Of a DNA stretch of 64,000 nt, positions 7,451-14,476 are shown one piece after another. Numbering within the stretch: the first letter of the stretch is position 1; each line of letters starts with the position of its first letter. Source of the DNA: a virus. The notes beneath the pieces are model-generated. The model saw only the letters and a program-made list of their open reading frames with translations. It was not told where the DNA came from and did no database searches. Both the position numbers and the translations under genes were made by a program. The DNA is taken from positions 1 to 64,000 of IMG/VR virus record IMGVR_UViG_3300018422_000003. One strand, 5' to 3'.

Positions 7451-8641
7451 TTGAACTGGTCGGCCGCGATCTGCGCAGGTGTAGCGGCAGCGGTTAGGGA
7501 CGATCCTCCTGGGGAGGGAGATCACCCGAGCCCGCTGCTAGGGGAATCGTGGCCCACCAAAAATGGGGAGACTCCACGATATGTTTTCCGGCGAAAGGTG
7601 CGCGCCCTCGCGCGTACAGAATCGCATGTTGGCGGGGCCGCAATGTTAGCGGCCCGCCGTTCCGGCGGCGAAGATGCAAGACTCTGCATCACGCGGGATG
7701 TGGCGGTTTTATGCCGCCATGATCTCCACGCCGCTTTCCTGCTGACCGCCGTCCGGCAACTCACCGAAAAAGGGAAGCTCACCGACGTCCAGATCACGAT
7801 CGCTGATCTGGATGAGGCCATGTTCCATACCGTGGGGGAACGGACCATTCGCACCAAGCTGCACTTGCTGGCGCGTTGGGGCTTCCTGTCGGTGACCGCG
7901 CGAAACGGTCATCCGTCACGGCTGACATTCCACGCCGAGGCCGTAGAGGCCGCTTTGTGCGCCGACACGCAAACCCCGGCAAATGTGCCGCGCTCAACCC
8001 CGGCAAATGTGCCGGGGTCCGGTCAAAGCCCGGCAGATTTACTAGGGTCCTGCCAGTACCCCGGCAAAAGTGCCGCGGTTGATTTGCCGTGGTCGGTTTT
8101 GCCGAATCAGCAACTTAGCCCAACCCCGGCAAATGTGCCGCGCCTGTCGTCGAAAGAACTTTTCAGAGACGACAAATCGTCGACAGACGACGAACGGAAA
8201 ACCTTCCCTAAGATGGCGACGAACGGAAACGGAAACGCCCGCCCGGCAGCGCCCGCTCCTGTACCCGCAGCAGGTTTTTCGGCTGAGCTGATTGCAGCGG
8301 CGCGCTACGAAATCATGCTCGCCATGAGCAAGTGCGGCGAGGACCGCCTGACGCGGACCTACGTGATTGATGACGTGGACGCGGCCATTGCCCTTGCCGT
8401 GCTGCGTGCGGGGCCGTGGGAGGCGTCGCAGGCGCTGATTAAGGAGTTAGCCGCGCGCGGCACGCTGAAGGTCAGCACGCCCGCTTATTTCGCGGACGTC
8501 ACGTGGCAGCGGTTCCGGCGGGACAAGACAGGCTGGAGGCGCAAGCAGCCCGGTCAGGCCTTCGCCTCACGCAGCAATGATGAGTCCGTTGATTTCAGCG
8601 CCGCCTTGGGCGCGCTGACTTCGGCCAGGAGGATGAGGTAA
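7451..8641 (+). CDS. Replication initiator-like protein with winged-helix domain
   Basis: The open frame begins at TTG 7451 behind a GGGGAC motif; ATG 7643 is the alternative and would give 332 residues. From TTG it is 396. Residues about 78-168 look like a winged helix (LTEKGKLTDVQITIADLDEA, then RTIRTKLHLLARWGFLSV). A low-complexity linker with four copies of a TPANVPR-type phrase (about 175-235) is encoded by DNA iterons. The C-terminal part (about 275-396) is helical and basic. This is the layout of lambda O: DNA-binding domain, origin inside the gene, then a helicase-loading part. The function is inferred from that layout and the position after the recombination genes. Confidence 0.65.
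   Translation: MNWSAAICAGVAAAVRDDPPGEGDHPSPLLGESWPTKNGETPRYVFRRKVRALARTESHVGGAAMLAARRSGGEDARLCITRDVAVLCRHDLHAAFLLTAVRQLTEKGKLTDVQITIADLDEAMFHTVGERTIRTKLHLLARWGFLSVTARNGHPSRLTFHAEAVEAALCADTQTPANVPRSTPANVPGSGQSPADLLGSCQYPGKSAAVDLPWSVLPNQQLSPTPANVPRLSSKELFRDDKSSTDDERKTFPKMATNGNGNARPAAPAPVPAAGFSAELIAAARYEIMLAMSKCGEDRLTRTYVIDDVDAAIALAVLRAGPWEASQALIKELAARGTLKVSTPAYFADVTWQRFRRDKTGWRRKQPGQAFASRSNDESVDFSAALGALTSARRMR
7546..7580 (+). promoter_or_regulatory. Possible RNA hairpin in the initiator 5' region
   Basis: ATCGTGG pairs with CCACGAT across about 21 nt, with further CCC/GGG pairing inside. If translation starts at ATG 7643 this would be a structured leader; if it starts at TTG 7451 it lies in coding sequence. 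I cannot decide from sequence alone. Confidence 0.3.
7974..8141. repeat. Iterons, putative replication origin inside the initiator gene
   Basis: Four nearly identical 18-bp units of type CCCCGGCAAATGTGCCGC start at 7974, 7998, 8059 and 8124, with a degenerate fifth at about 8028. Each contains the inverted repeat GGCA-N4-TGCC, so each can bind a dimer. The first two are 24 bp apart. They encode the TPANVPR-like repeats, but the nucleotide conservation exceeds what the protein needs. A GTCGTC/GACGAC-rich stretch follows to about 8205. Iterons within the initiator gene are how lambdoid origins are built. Confidence 0.65.
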
Positions 8642-9021
8642 TGGCGCACGATTGCATAAGGGAGTCCTGGTTGGAGGAAGCGTGGCTCAGTTACAGGTGC
8701 ATTTGTTTCCCGTCATCGTTACCGACTCCCGACGCGGAAGCGGAGACAACTTGCAGGCTGGCGTTTATGGGAGGCGCGTCAACGGTTATCGAGGAGATGC
8801 GTGACATTTTGGCCCGTACAGCGGCAGACGCTGAAGGGGTCATGAAAGGTCTCGACGCCTCAAAGCACTATTTCAGCCGTCAAACATTCCGGTCCGGTGA
8901 AGAGGTGATTGAACCATGGCGCTTCCGCTTTCCAACGATCCGCCGCCGCCGTTTGATCCGGAGGCCGGGCGGCCGAAGAAGCGACCGATCCTGTGCTCGC
9001 GCTGCTCTGATACCGGGCTGA
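8641..9021 (+). CDS. Hypothetical protein
   Basis: 126 residues. The start overlaps the initiator stop by one base (TAATG). Residues about 1-65 resemble a type of small phage protein with an acidic helical start and a CRLAFMGGA segment. The last 35 residues are arginine-rich and overlap the next gene for 106 bp in another frame, which looks like read-through of an original stop or a lost frame. The N-terminal part is credible; function unknown. Confidence 0.5.
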   Translation: MAHDCIRESWLEEAWLSYRCICFPSSLPTPDAEAETTCRLAFMGGASTVIEEMRDILARTAADAEGVMKGLDASKHYFSRQTFRSGEEVIEPWRFRFPTIRRRRLIRRPGGRRSDRSCARAALIPG

Positions 9022-9173
9022 TCGAGCGCGCGACCGTCCGCCGGGCCCGGTGGGCGTGGGAGGCCGCGTTCACGATGACGGCCTGCTCCTGCGGAATGGG
9101 GAGGGATATCACGCCAGCTTTAGAATGCGCGCGCCAGGAGTATCAGGCGATGTGGGACGACCAGCGATGGTAA
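8916..9173 (+). CDS. Small zinc-binding protein of the replication region
   Basis: 85 residues with CSRCSDTGLIE near 27-37 and ACSCGMGRD near 56-64: two cysteine pairs, enough for one zinc ion, separated by a tryptophan-rich helix. The DTG after CxxC recalls zinc ribbons of helicase-loader-type proteins, but the rest does not allow assignment. It overlaps the next gene by 7 bp, which supports translational coupling. Confidence 0.6.
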   Translation: MALPLSNDPPPPFDPEAGRPKKRPILCSRCSDTGLIERATVRRARWAWEAAFTMTACSCGMGRDITPALECARQEYQAMWDDQRW

Positions 9174-9367
9174 ACGACGCGCATACGCTCGGAAAAAGCA
9201 TTCTGAGCCGTCTCGATCGATACCCGACCGCCGACGTGCGGGCCGAGGAAATTACCGCCGCCGGCATCCCCGCCGACGAGCTGGGCGAATGGGCGCGGGA
9301 GATCGACCTCGAAGTGCAGCTTCCGCTGTTCCCCGGAGCGCCGTATCGATTTCGGCGAGGGTTTTAG
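9167..9367 (+). CDS. Hypothetical small acidic protein
   Basis: 66 residues from ATG 9167, which overlaps the stop of the upstream zinc protein. The sequence SILSRLDRYPTADVRAEEITAAG reads as two helices and may form a small HTH-like bundle; LPLFPGAPYRF follows. No family recognised. The GAAGGAGG directly behind its stop is the ribosome-binding site of the next frame. Confidence 0.5.
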   Translation: MVNDAHTLGKSILSRLDRYPTADVRAEEITAAGIPADELGEWAREIDLEVQLPLFPGAPYRFRRGF

Positions 9368-9380
9368 AAGGAGGTGTGGG

Positions 9381-9660
9381 TTGACGGACGAGCCAGCAAC
9401 TGTAGCAGACGCACTTATTCGCGATTTCTACGAGCCTCGACGGAATCGCGAAAGCTTTACACGCCCTTGGAAATGCCGATGCAGCGACACCGATGGGGGC
9501 TATCGAATCGCTAGGCAAAGAAGTTAAAGACGGATTCGAGGCAATGTCAACAAGCATCGGATGCGGGTTAACGGAAATAGCAGAGGCGGTTCGATCGGAC
9601 GAACAGGAGCCAGAATCATTAGGGACCGTCGCCGCGTTTGAAAACAACTCTACATTTTGA
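9381..9660 (+). pseudogene. Small gene in two frames (+1 frameshift between the parts)
   Basis: After AGGAGG a TTG at 9381 starts a frame reading MTDEPATVADALIRDF that soon becomes unconvincing and stops near 9530. The next frame (+1), open from 9406 to the TGA at 9660, reads protein-like: STSLDGIAKALHALG, then ATPMGAIESLGKEVKDGF and MSTSIGCGLTEIAEAV. This resembles a type of small helical phage protein with the GNADAATPMGAIE phrase. Either a frameshift (biological or a sequencing error) joins the two, or a shorter protein of 55 residues starts at ATG 9493. Confidence 0.5.
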
Positions 9661-9925
9661 CGGTGGCCGGACGCGCCGCCCGAACCCGGGCGAGAAGAAT
9701 CCCCGCGTCGGATCGTGAGACCTCACCGCCGTGCAAAAAATCGAGCACGAATTCGGCGGCCTCCAGCAGCAGGATCTGGCGGCCAGAAACGTCCTCGGGC
9801 GAATTCGTATACATTGCGCCGTCCGCCCAAATCGAAGCGACGAACTGCAGCGCCCGGTCCCGGTCCGGAGCTGAGCCGCACAAGCGCATCAGCTCGTCCG
9901 CGAATTGGTCAAGATGGCGCATCAT
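9650..9925 (-). CDS. Hypothetical small protein
   Basis: 91 residues from the double ATG at 9925; the longer upstream frame only overlaps the preceding gene. Helical, with HLDQFADELMRLCGSAPDRD and a leucine-rich middle (LLLEAAEFVLDFLHGG). No family recognised. It starts 5 bp behind the stop of the next gene up, so the two form an operon, and it converges on the plus-strand gene by 11 bp. Confidence 0.5.
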   Translation of the reverse strand: MMRHLDQFADELMRLCGSAPDRDRALQFVASIWADGAMYTNSPEDVSGRQILLLEAAEFVLDFLHGGEVSRSDAGILLARVRAARPATVKM

Positions 9926-9930
9926 TTTTT

Positions 9931-10443
9931 TTAGTGCATTTCGACGACGTCGGAATAATACTGCTCGCCCATAACCGCCAGCTCGACCAGGCCGACATAA
10001 ATATCGTCGAGATTCCCGATGCCGAACCACGCTTCGTCCATGCCCGCGCCGCGCAGCGCATTGCGCAAAGCCCGGCCGCCGGAGGAGTGAAACGACATCC
10101 CCGGATACCCGATGTCGCGATTACCGCCGCGCGGTTTGCTCCACCAGTGCAGCGGATCTTCGGCGATCATGTTCTGCATATCGAGGACGGCCTCGCCCAG
10201 CTCGATCGACAAAAACTCGACCGCCTGCTTGCGCTTGTCAGGCAGCAGGCCCGCGACCGATTTTCCATGTTCCTCGCGCGCGGCGGCCGCCAGTTTCAAA
10301 TCGAACGGAATGATCTCGGCAGGCGTATCCGGCGGGTTTCGGTCGGCCTCATCTTCCGGCGGCTGACGGGACGCGAGCGGCTGCGGATCGCGCACGGTCG
10401 GCGCATTTCCGGGCTGTGGGTCGATCGTGTCTTTGTTGCTCAT
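9931..10443 (-). CDS. Hypothetical phage protein
   Basis: 170 residues from ATG 10443, preceded by GGAGG and AGAGGG. An unstructured proline-rich start (about 40 residues) is followed by a conserved-looking helical domain: LLPDKRKQAVEFLSIELGEA, then DPLHWWSKPRGGN and GYPGMSFHSSGGRALRNALR. No known function comes to mind. It belongs to a two-gene minus-strand operon set between plus-strand operons. Confidence 0.55.
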   Translation of the reverse strand: MSNKDTIDPQPGNAPTVRDPQPLASRQPPEDEADRNPPDTPAEIIPFDLKLAAAAREEHGKSVAGLLPDKRKQAVEFLSIELGEAVLDMQNMIAEDPLHWWSKPRGGNRDIGYPGMSFHSSGGRALRNALRGAGMDEAWFGIGNLDDIYVGLVELAVMGEQYYSDVVEMH

Positions 10444-10520
10444 CCCTCTATGATCCTCCAAAAACAAAAAAACACTCACATGTTTGAGGGAATGCGGGTT
10501 AGCATCGGGTGAGTCCGTGA

Positions 10521-10537
10521 CGCTTTTGGGAATTGCG
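10521..10537 (+). promoter_or_regulatory. Weak leader hairpin with TTGGGAAT loop
   Basis: CGC and GCG flank TTTTGGGAATT, about 24 nt before AAAAAAGGAGACTCC. Loop and downstream layout match the hairpin family at 2595, 16864 and 59226, but the stem has only 3 bp, so this is a doubtful member. Confidence 0.3.
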
Positions 10538-10580
10538 CCGCGGCGCTCTTAATCCGAAAAAAGGAGACTCCATTTCAAAC

Positions 10581-10748
10581 ATGGCAGTAGCAAAAAAACC
10601 GCCCGCGAAAAGCAAACCAGCCGGGAAGGGAACGGCGAACCGCGCGTCGGCTGCGATTTCTAAAACAAGCAAGAAGAAGGCTCCGGCCTCTGCGGTAGCC
10701 GCCGGTACAGCCCCGCGCAAATCCTCGCGCCGGAAGGAGTCCACTTGA
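10581..10748 (+). CDS. Short lysine/alanine-rich basic protein
   Basis: 55 residues, almost entirely K, A, S, P and R, like the tails of histone H1-type proteins. It is probably a disordered DNA- or RNA-binding protein, but composition is the only evidence. It is preceded by AAAAAAGGAGACTCC and overlaps the next gene by 4 bp (TTGA). Confidence 0.45.
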   Translation: MAVAKKPPAKSKPAGKGTANRASAAISKTSKKKAPASAVAAGTAPRKSSRRKEST

Positions 10749-11203
10749 CCAAACTAGAACGGGATCGCGCCAGGCGCAAACGGCAAAGAGAAGCCAAAGC
10801 GGCCGCCGCCCTCATTGCCGCAGGCGGTACGCATGTGAGCGGCGACGGAGAGCCGGTCGTGGCGGGCACCGCGAACCGCGCGGCCGATACGGTTATCGCA
10901 ACAACGAAGAAGCGGACCAGCGGCGGGCAAAAGAAACCGCGCGGCCGACCCTCCGGTACGGGGACGCGGCCCGGCGCCGTGATGACATCCGAGCCGGTCC
11001 ATGAGCCGCTGCACGCTGGGTACAACCAAGCGCAAAGCTTCGGGATCGGGCTGCCCGAATTCCTCTTCCGCGCCACGCCGTGGGACGGGCAGGAGCTGCT
11101 CGAAACGTACGAGAACAGGATCCTCAGCAACGTGCAGGAGGCGATCGGCGGGTATATCCGCTATGCCGCTTCGATGCGCCGCGCGCAGGCCAACTATCAC
11201 TAA
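10745..11203 (+). CDS. Basic protein with AT-hook-like motif
   Basis: 152 residues starting with TTG inside the TTGA overlap; GGAAGGAG lies 5 bp upstream. The N-terminal half is basic (LERDRARRKRQREAKAAAA) and includes KKPRGRPSGTG, an AT-hook-like motif that binds the minor groove. The C-terminal half (SFGIGLPEFLFRATPWDGQE, then a long helix) looks folded. It is likely a DNA-associated protein; no family recognised. A strong terminator follows directly. Confidence 0.55.
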   Translation: MTKLERDRARRKRQREAKAAAALIAAGGTHVSGDGEPVVAGTANRAADTVIATTKKRTSGGQKKPRGRPSGTGTRPGAVMTSEPVHEPLHAGYNQAQSFGIGLPEFLFRATPWDGQELLETYENRILSNVQEAIGGYIRYAASMRRAQANYH

Positions 11204-11227
11204 TCCTTTTACCGGGATTAAAAAACA

Positions 11228-11267
11228 AAGGGCCGCCTCGGGGGAAACCGGGCGGCCCTTTTTGTTT
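11228..11267 (+). terminator. Rho-independent terminator
   Basis: AAAGGGCCGCC (11228-11237 and flanking A) pairs with GGCGGCCCTTT (11251-11261), followed by TTTTTGTTTT. The loop itself contains a small CGGGG/CCG element. It closes the 10581-11203 operon. Confidence 0.85.
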
Positions 11268-11284
11268 TGGGGGGAAATGGACAC

Positions 11285-11668
11285 GGTACGGGCGCCCTGA
11301 TCGCGAGCCGTTACGGGTGTCCAATATTCTCGGCGAAAGTGAGCAATATCAATGACTTAGGATCATCGTTTTCGATAACGGGTGTTATGTCAACTCGCGC
11401 GGGAATTCTTCCCGTAAGCCGCTGAGCGGATTCTATTACCCGGTTTTATTCCCGCCCTGCCCGGCGGAAGCATCGGCGCGCGATCAGGACACGAGGCAGG
11501 CGCCGGTTTCCCATCGGTCCGCTACAGACTCGAGAAACAGGGAGCGCAGCGCCCACCCGCGAAGGCCTAATCCGAAGGCCCAGAGTCGGGGGACTCCAGC
11601 GAAAGAATAACAGGTTTTCCCGCTTTGCGCGAATGAAAACCTTATGAATTCAAAAGGGTTTACGCGCC
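11285..11668. other. Non-coding stretch with small inverted repeats
   Basis: No plausible gene is seen; the minus-strand frame at 11484-11675 lacks protein-like content. Possible structures are an ATATTCTC/GAG-AATAT stem near 11322-11352, a palindrome CGGGAA-TTC-TTCCCG at 11400-11414, and GAGTC/GACTC near 11583. It may be the control region of the VRR-NUC gene or hold a non-coding RNA. I do not recognise an RNA family. Confidence 0.4.
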
Positions 11669-12109
11669 GTGCCACTGCGAATTACTGACCAGCAATTCGC
11701 CCTCTTCGAAGCCGCCCGGGCCGCGCCTCCAAAAGCCAAACGGCCGCGCCCTTTCCGCCTCACCGCCGGCCAGGCGCAGCTCAGCGAGAACGATGTTGAG
11801 GCGCAGATCGTCGGCTTCCTGAAAATCCACGGTTGGCGCGTAGACCGCCAGCACGTCGGCCGCGCCAAATGGCCTGCGGGCGGCTGGCTGCAGCTACATC
11901 CGGAAGGAACCGCCGATTGGTTTGCTCACCGTCCGCGCACGAGCCCATCGTGTCTTTACGTCGAGGTCAAGGCGCCCGGACAGCGCGCCAGCCGTGAGCA
12001 GGAGTTGTACCTGGAGATGGCCCGCCTCGGCGGATATTTGGCGGGCTGCTTTGATTCGTTTCCCGCCTTTCACGCCTTCTATCAAAGGCATTTTCCCGGC
12101 GAAGCTTAG
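11669..12109 (+). CDS. VRR-NUC domain endonuclease
   Basis: 146 residues from GTG 11669 (AAAAGGG upstream). Residues about 38-140 form a VRR-NUC fold: EGTADWFAHRP supplies the catalytic aspartate, YVEVKAPGQRAS the ExK pair, and REQELYLEMARLGGYLAG the conserved helix. Members act as structure-specific nucleases, for example at branched recombination intermediates. In phages these stand-alone domains are common and probably resolve or process replication structures. A short peptide frame at 11644-11688 overlaps the start and could attenuate translation. Confidence 0.82.
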   Translation: MPLRITDQQFALFEAARAAPPKAKRPRPFRLTAGQAQLSENDVEAQIVGFLKIHGWRVDRQHVGRAKWPAGGWLQLHPEGTADWFAHRPRTSPSCLYVEVKAPGQRASREQELYLEMARLGGYLAGCFDSFPAFHAFYQRHFPGEA

Positions 12110-12150
12110 CCGATAATAGAAACTGCTTTTCAAAAAAACCTGGAGGCCGG

Positions 12151-12450
12151 ATGCCCACCTATTGGCGCGGTCAGGAGTGCCCCGCCCGCCGTCTGCTCGT
12201 GCGCGTCAAGGGGAGCCTGGAGGCCGTTCCCGCGGTCGAAGTGATTGCCGGCGGCCGCTGTTTCTATCTCGATGATCGCGACGGGTCCGCGTGGCTGATC
12301 CTGACGTACGGCCTCGGCGCGGCTTGTTTTGAGGTACGGGAGCTGCTCGGGATCGAGGAGGCGCTTACCCCCAGCGATTCGCGGACCGCCGCAGCTGCTC
12401 CCGCTGATCCTTCTTACGCCGCTGCTGCCGCACTCCCGTCAACACGCTGA
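12151..12450 (+). CDS. Hypothetical small protein
   Basis: 99 residues with CTGGAGG upstream. The first 75 residues look like a small beta-rich fold (LLVRVKGSLEAVPAVEVIAG, then CFYLDDRDGSAWLILTYG, a HEPN- or SH3-like alternation not assignable further). The last 25 residues are alanine/proline-rich and overlap a minus-strand small gene, so the true domain probably ends near residue 76. Confidence 0.5.
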   Translation: MPTYWRGQECPARRLLVRVKGSLEAVPAVEVIAGGRCFYLDDRDGSAWLILTYGLGAACFEVRELLGIEEALTPSDSRTAAAAPADPSYAAAAALPSTR

Positions 12451-12493
12451 ATGAGAGCGCGATCGCGCAGGCGGTCAGGATAACAAACTCCAT
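12365..12493 (-). CDS. Very small membrane protein
   Basis: 42 residues: MEFVILTACAIALSFSVLTG is a membrane segment, followed by a strongly basic tail (RQQRRKKDQREQLRR). The start has AAAAAGGGAG 9 bp upstream and lies 7 bp behind the stop of the preceding minus-strand gene, which fits the operon. It overlaps the tail of the plus-strand gene 12151-12450. The basic tail predicts N-out, C-in. Function unknown. Confidence 0.5.
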   Translation of the reverse strand: MEFVILTACAIALSFSVLTGVRQQRRKKDQREQLRRSANRWG

Positions 12494-12499
12494 TCGTTT

Positions 12500-12718
12500 T
12501 CATCTCCCTTTTTTGGCTACGACGGTCGACCGCTTCCCGGCGGCCTCCGTGGTTATTGTCAACTTCTCCCGCGAGGCCGAGCAAACCGGGCAGCACGCTT
12601 GGCAATACGCCAGCAGGCCGACGATGTGGCGTACCCGCGCCAAACGGTCACAACGGCAGATCGTAAGCTGCGTCTGCCCGATGCGGAAGCAAAGCGGCTT
12701 CACGGCAGGCTTGCCCAT
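12500..12718 (-). CDS. Small cysteine-rich protein coupled to the HNH gene
   Basis: 72 residues; the ATG overlaps the HNH stop (TGATG). Cysteines at CFR, TICRC and YCQACCPVC suggest one zinc site. The C-terminus is basic (GKRSTVVAKKGR). No family recognised. The coupling to the HNH gene suggests both act together, but this is inference. Confidence 0.5.
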   Translation of the reverse strand: MGKPAVKPLCFRIGQTQLTICRCDRLARVRHIVGLLAYCQACCPVCSASREKLTITTEAAGKRSTVVAKKGR

Positions 12719-13077
12719 CAGAAGGACACCTCCTGCTGAGCCAGCAGCGGCCGCGCGCTATCCTTCCGGATCGAGCGGGTCCGCTTGTGAAACCCCGCAT
12801 CATAGGCGAGGTGACAGCCACGGCAGAGCGCCTTCAAATTATCGAGACGGTCGTCGCCGGGCGTGTGATTCAGATGCGCAATCCCGAGCTGAACAACTGG
12901 CGTATGCCAGTCGTCGTCCTCATCCGGCGGGCCGGGCCGGTAGCGCCAATACAAAGCGCCGGCGGGAGCGCCGCAATGCTCACAGCAGTTCCCTGCCCGC
13001 GTCAGGACGGCCGGGCGCGTCACCGTCCGCCATTCCTGGGTCTCATACATCCAGCGAACATGCTTAGGAATCGGCAT
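12718..13077 (-). CDS. HNH endonuclease
   Basis: 119 residues with the canonical HNH zinc-finger nuclease layout: CEHC (C32, C35), then the histidine pair in AHLNH (H68, H71), an asparagine in RLDNLKALC (N80), and CRGCH (C85, C88, H89). HNH proteins nick or cleave DNA with one metal ion; phage copies can be homing enzymes or help packaging. This one lies in a regulatory/accessory operon and not beside the terminase, so a packaging role is less likely. It overlaps its upstream neighbour by 14 bp. Confidence 0.8.
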   Translation of the reverse strand: MPIPKHVRWMYETQEWRTVTRPAVLTRAGNCCEHCGAPAGALYWRYRPGPPDEDDDWHTPVVQLGIAHLNHTPGDDRLDNLKALCRGCHLAYDAGFHKRTRSIRKDSARPLLAQQEVSF

Positions 13078-13546
13078 CTTTCGGAGCCTCGATCATTTTG
13101 AAATTAGTTTCCCGAAAGTGATCCCACGCGGTCCGGCCGCCGCCGGAATCGACGTAAGGCAGAAACACCTGCCCGTATTCCGCCATGCCGTGCTCGATCA
13201 TTGCCATTTGCACTTTTACCCACGTCAGGAGCTGCCGCCAGGCCACGCGCCTTGCCGTATCGCGCAGCTTCCGGGTATCGATGCCGCCCAGTCTTCCCCG
13301 CCCGGATACGCGGCGCTTGTACAGAGCGTTATAGACCGGATCCACCTTCGCCGGAAGGATAAACCATACCGGGCGGTCGTACAACATCATGCGCCAGCGG
13401 ACGCCAGCCGGAACGCCGCCCTCATACGTTGTCGCAATTTCGAGCGCTCCCGCCTGGACCAGCACGGACGCAATTTCAGCCATGGAACGCTCGGCCGGAA
13501 CTTCCGTGGTTTCGAGATACATCGTCGTGGGCCGTGACGGTTTCAT
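13064..13546 (-). CDS. Conserved phage protein of unknown function
   Basis: 160 residues. The phrase YLETTEVPAERSMAEI and the following VRWRMMLYDRPVWFILPAKV recall a conserved protein of other phages, but I know no function. The C-terminal half contains RRVAWRQLLTWVKVQMAMIE and an acidic end. It overlaps both neighbours (4 bp with the HTH gene, 14 bp with the HNH gene). Confidence 0.6.
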   Translation of the reverse strand: MKPSRPTTMYLETTEVPAERSMAEIASVLVQAGALEIATTYEGGVPAGVRWRMMLYDRPVWFILPAKVDPVYNALYKRRVSGRGRLGGIDTRKLRDTARRVAWRQLLTWVKVQMAMIEHGMAEYGQVFLPYVDSGGGRTAWDHFRETNFKMIEAPKDADS

Positions 13547-14181
13547 TGCGCCGCCTTGGGTCCGAGCGCCGCCTCAAGGTCAGCTCGCGGAATCCGCGGA
13601 TCGCGGGAGTTCCCGAAGTTTCGGATCGTACCGCTTTTGATCAGCCTGCGCAAACCCTTGGCATCGAGCCCGCTGCGCTCGATCGATTCGCCGAGCGTGA
13701 GCGTGAGCCGCTCGGCGGGAGGAGGCAGCGCCTTCTGTTGTTGCTGATGCATGCCGGAGGCGATGTGCTCCAACGCTCGCGCAAAGACCTCGGCGATTTG
13801 CTGCTGCCCGGCCGCGACGGCCTGCAGCGCCTGCGCCAGATCCGGACCGCCGCCTCCGCCCATCCGGTCCGCGACAGCGGCGCCGATCGCCTGACCGATC
13901 GCCAGCGGGCTGCCGAGCCGCTTGTCGCGCTCGTTGACCTCAGCCGCCCCTTCGGCCCGTTCGAGCGTTTTCGAGCCGCCCTCCATTTCCTCTTTCATCT
14001 TCAGGATGAACCGGGGATCGTAAACAGGAATTGGTTTCCGCCGGGGGACGGATCGGTACTCAACGCGGAGCTTGCCCTCCGCGACCCAGCGGTTAATCGT
14101 CTTTCCCGAGCGGCTGAGCATTTGCGCGGCCTCGGGTTTGGTCGGCCATTCAGACACGTCGACCACATTACGTTTTGTCAT
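13543..14181 (-). CDS. Double helix-turn-helix regulator (excisionase-like domains)
   Basis: 212 residues. Residues about 11-57 match a MerR/excisionase-type winged helix (TKPEAAQMLSRSGKTINRW, then VAEGKLRVEY and KPIPVYD). A second similar domain sits at the C-terminus (about 170-205: SGLDAKGLRRLIKSGTIRNF, then RIPRADLEAAL). Between them lie an acidic helix and glutamine-rich coils. Two DNA-binding domains would let one protein bridge or bind a long site. It is transcribed divergently from the 14255 operator promoter and is the best candidate for its regulator, by position only. Confidence 0.65.
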   Translation of the reverse strand: MTKRNVVDVSEWPTKPEAAQMLSRSGKTINRWVAEGKLRVEYRSVPRRKPIPVYDPRFILKMKEEMEGGSKTLERAEGAAEVNERDKRLGSPLAIGQAIGAAVADRMGGGGGPDLAQALQAVAAGQQQIAEVFARALEHIASGMHQQQQKALPPPAERLTLTLGESIERSGLDAKGLRRLIKSGTIRNFGNSRDPRIPRADLEAALGPKAAQ

Positions 14182-14207
14182 TTAGGTTGTAGCGGACCTC
14201 GCTTGCC

Positions 14208-14236
14208 ATTATGCACGCGTGCGCCGACCGCGTCCA
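14208..14236 (-). promoter_or_regulatory. Promoter candidate for the double-HTH operon
   Basis: On the minus strand TGGACG (14236-14231), 17 bp and CATAAT (14213-14208) give a -35/-10 pair with the same spacing and the same C-A-N-A-N-T type -10 as the plus-strand promoters. It lies about 27 bp from the start of the regulator gene. Confidence 0.4.
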
Positions 14237-14254
14237 GATAATGTCTCTTTGTCC

Positions 14255-14283
14255 TTGACAGATTTACGTAATTCTGTCAAAGT
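14255..14283 (+). promoter_or_regulatory. Leaderless promoter with palindromic operator
   Basis: TTGACA (14255-14260), 17 bp and CAAAGT (14278-14283). The palindrome TTGACAGA...TCTGTCAA, centred on TACGTA, fills 14255-14280. Transcription should begin near 14290, and the ATG is at 14294, so no ribosome-binding site fits. The same palindrome is at 17407-17430 and 56177-56200. Confidence 0.75.
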
Positions 14284-14293
14284 ACTCGTATAG

Positions 14294-14476
14294 ATGGCAC
14301 GGTATACAAAACAGCAAATCGAAACCGCCGGAATGAACGGCGAGCTAATCAGCCGCGGCGAGGAAATCACCGACGCGCCCGCCGCCGAAACATGGTGCGC
14401 GACCTGCCAGCAATGGCATGACAACAGCGGTCACACCGCCCGGTTTCGCCGCGCCGCCGTCAAGGAGGTTGCATAA
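14294..14476 (+). CDS. Small zinc-binding hypothetical, probably leaderless
   Basis: 60 residues with CATCQQWH and a following SGHT: two cysteines and two histidines, a plausible zinc site, and a basic end. No Shine-Dalgarno is present, and the promoter places the transcript start only a few bases before the ATG. It is the first gene of the 14294-16835 operon; the next ATG follows its stop directly. Confidence 0.6.
   Translation: MARYTKQQIETAGMNGELISRGEEITDAPAAETWCATCQQWHDNSGHTARFRRAAVKEVA

Noticed and set aside
11583-11600. GAGTC-GGG-GGACTC-like stem considered as a tRNA arm
   Set aside because: No tRNA T-loop or acceptor stem pattern can be found around it on either strand.
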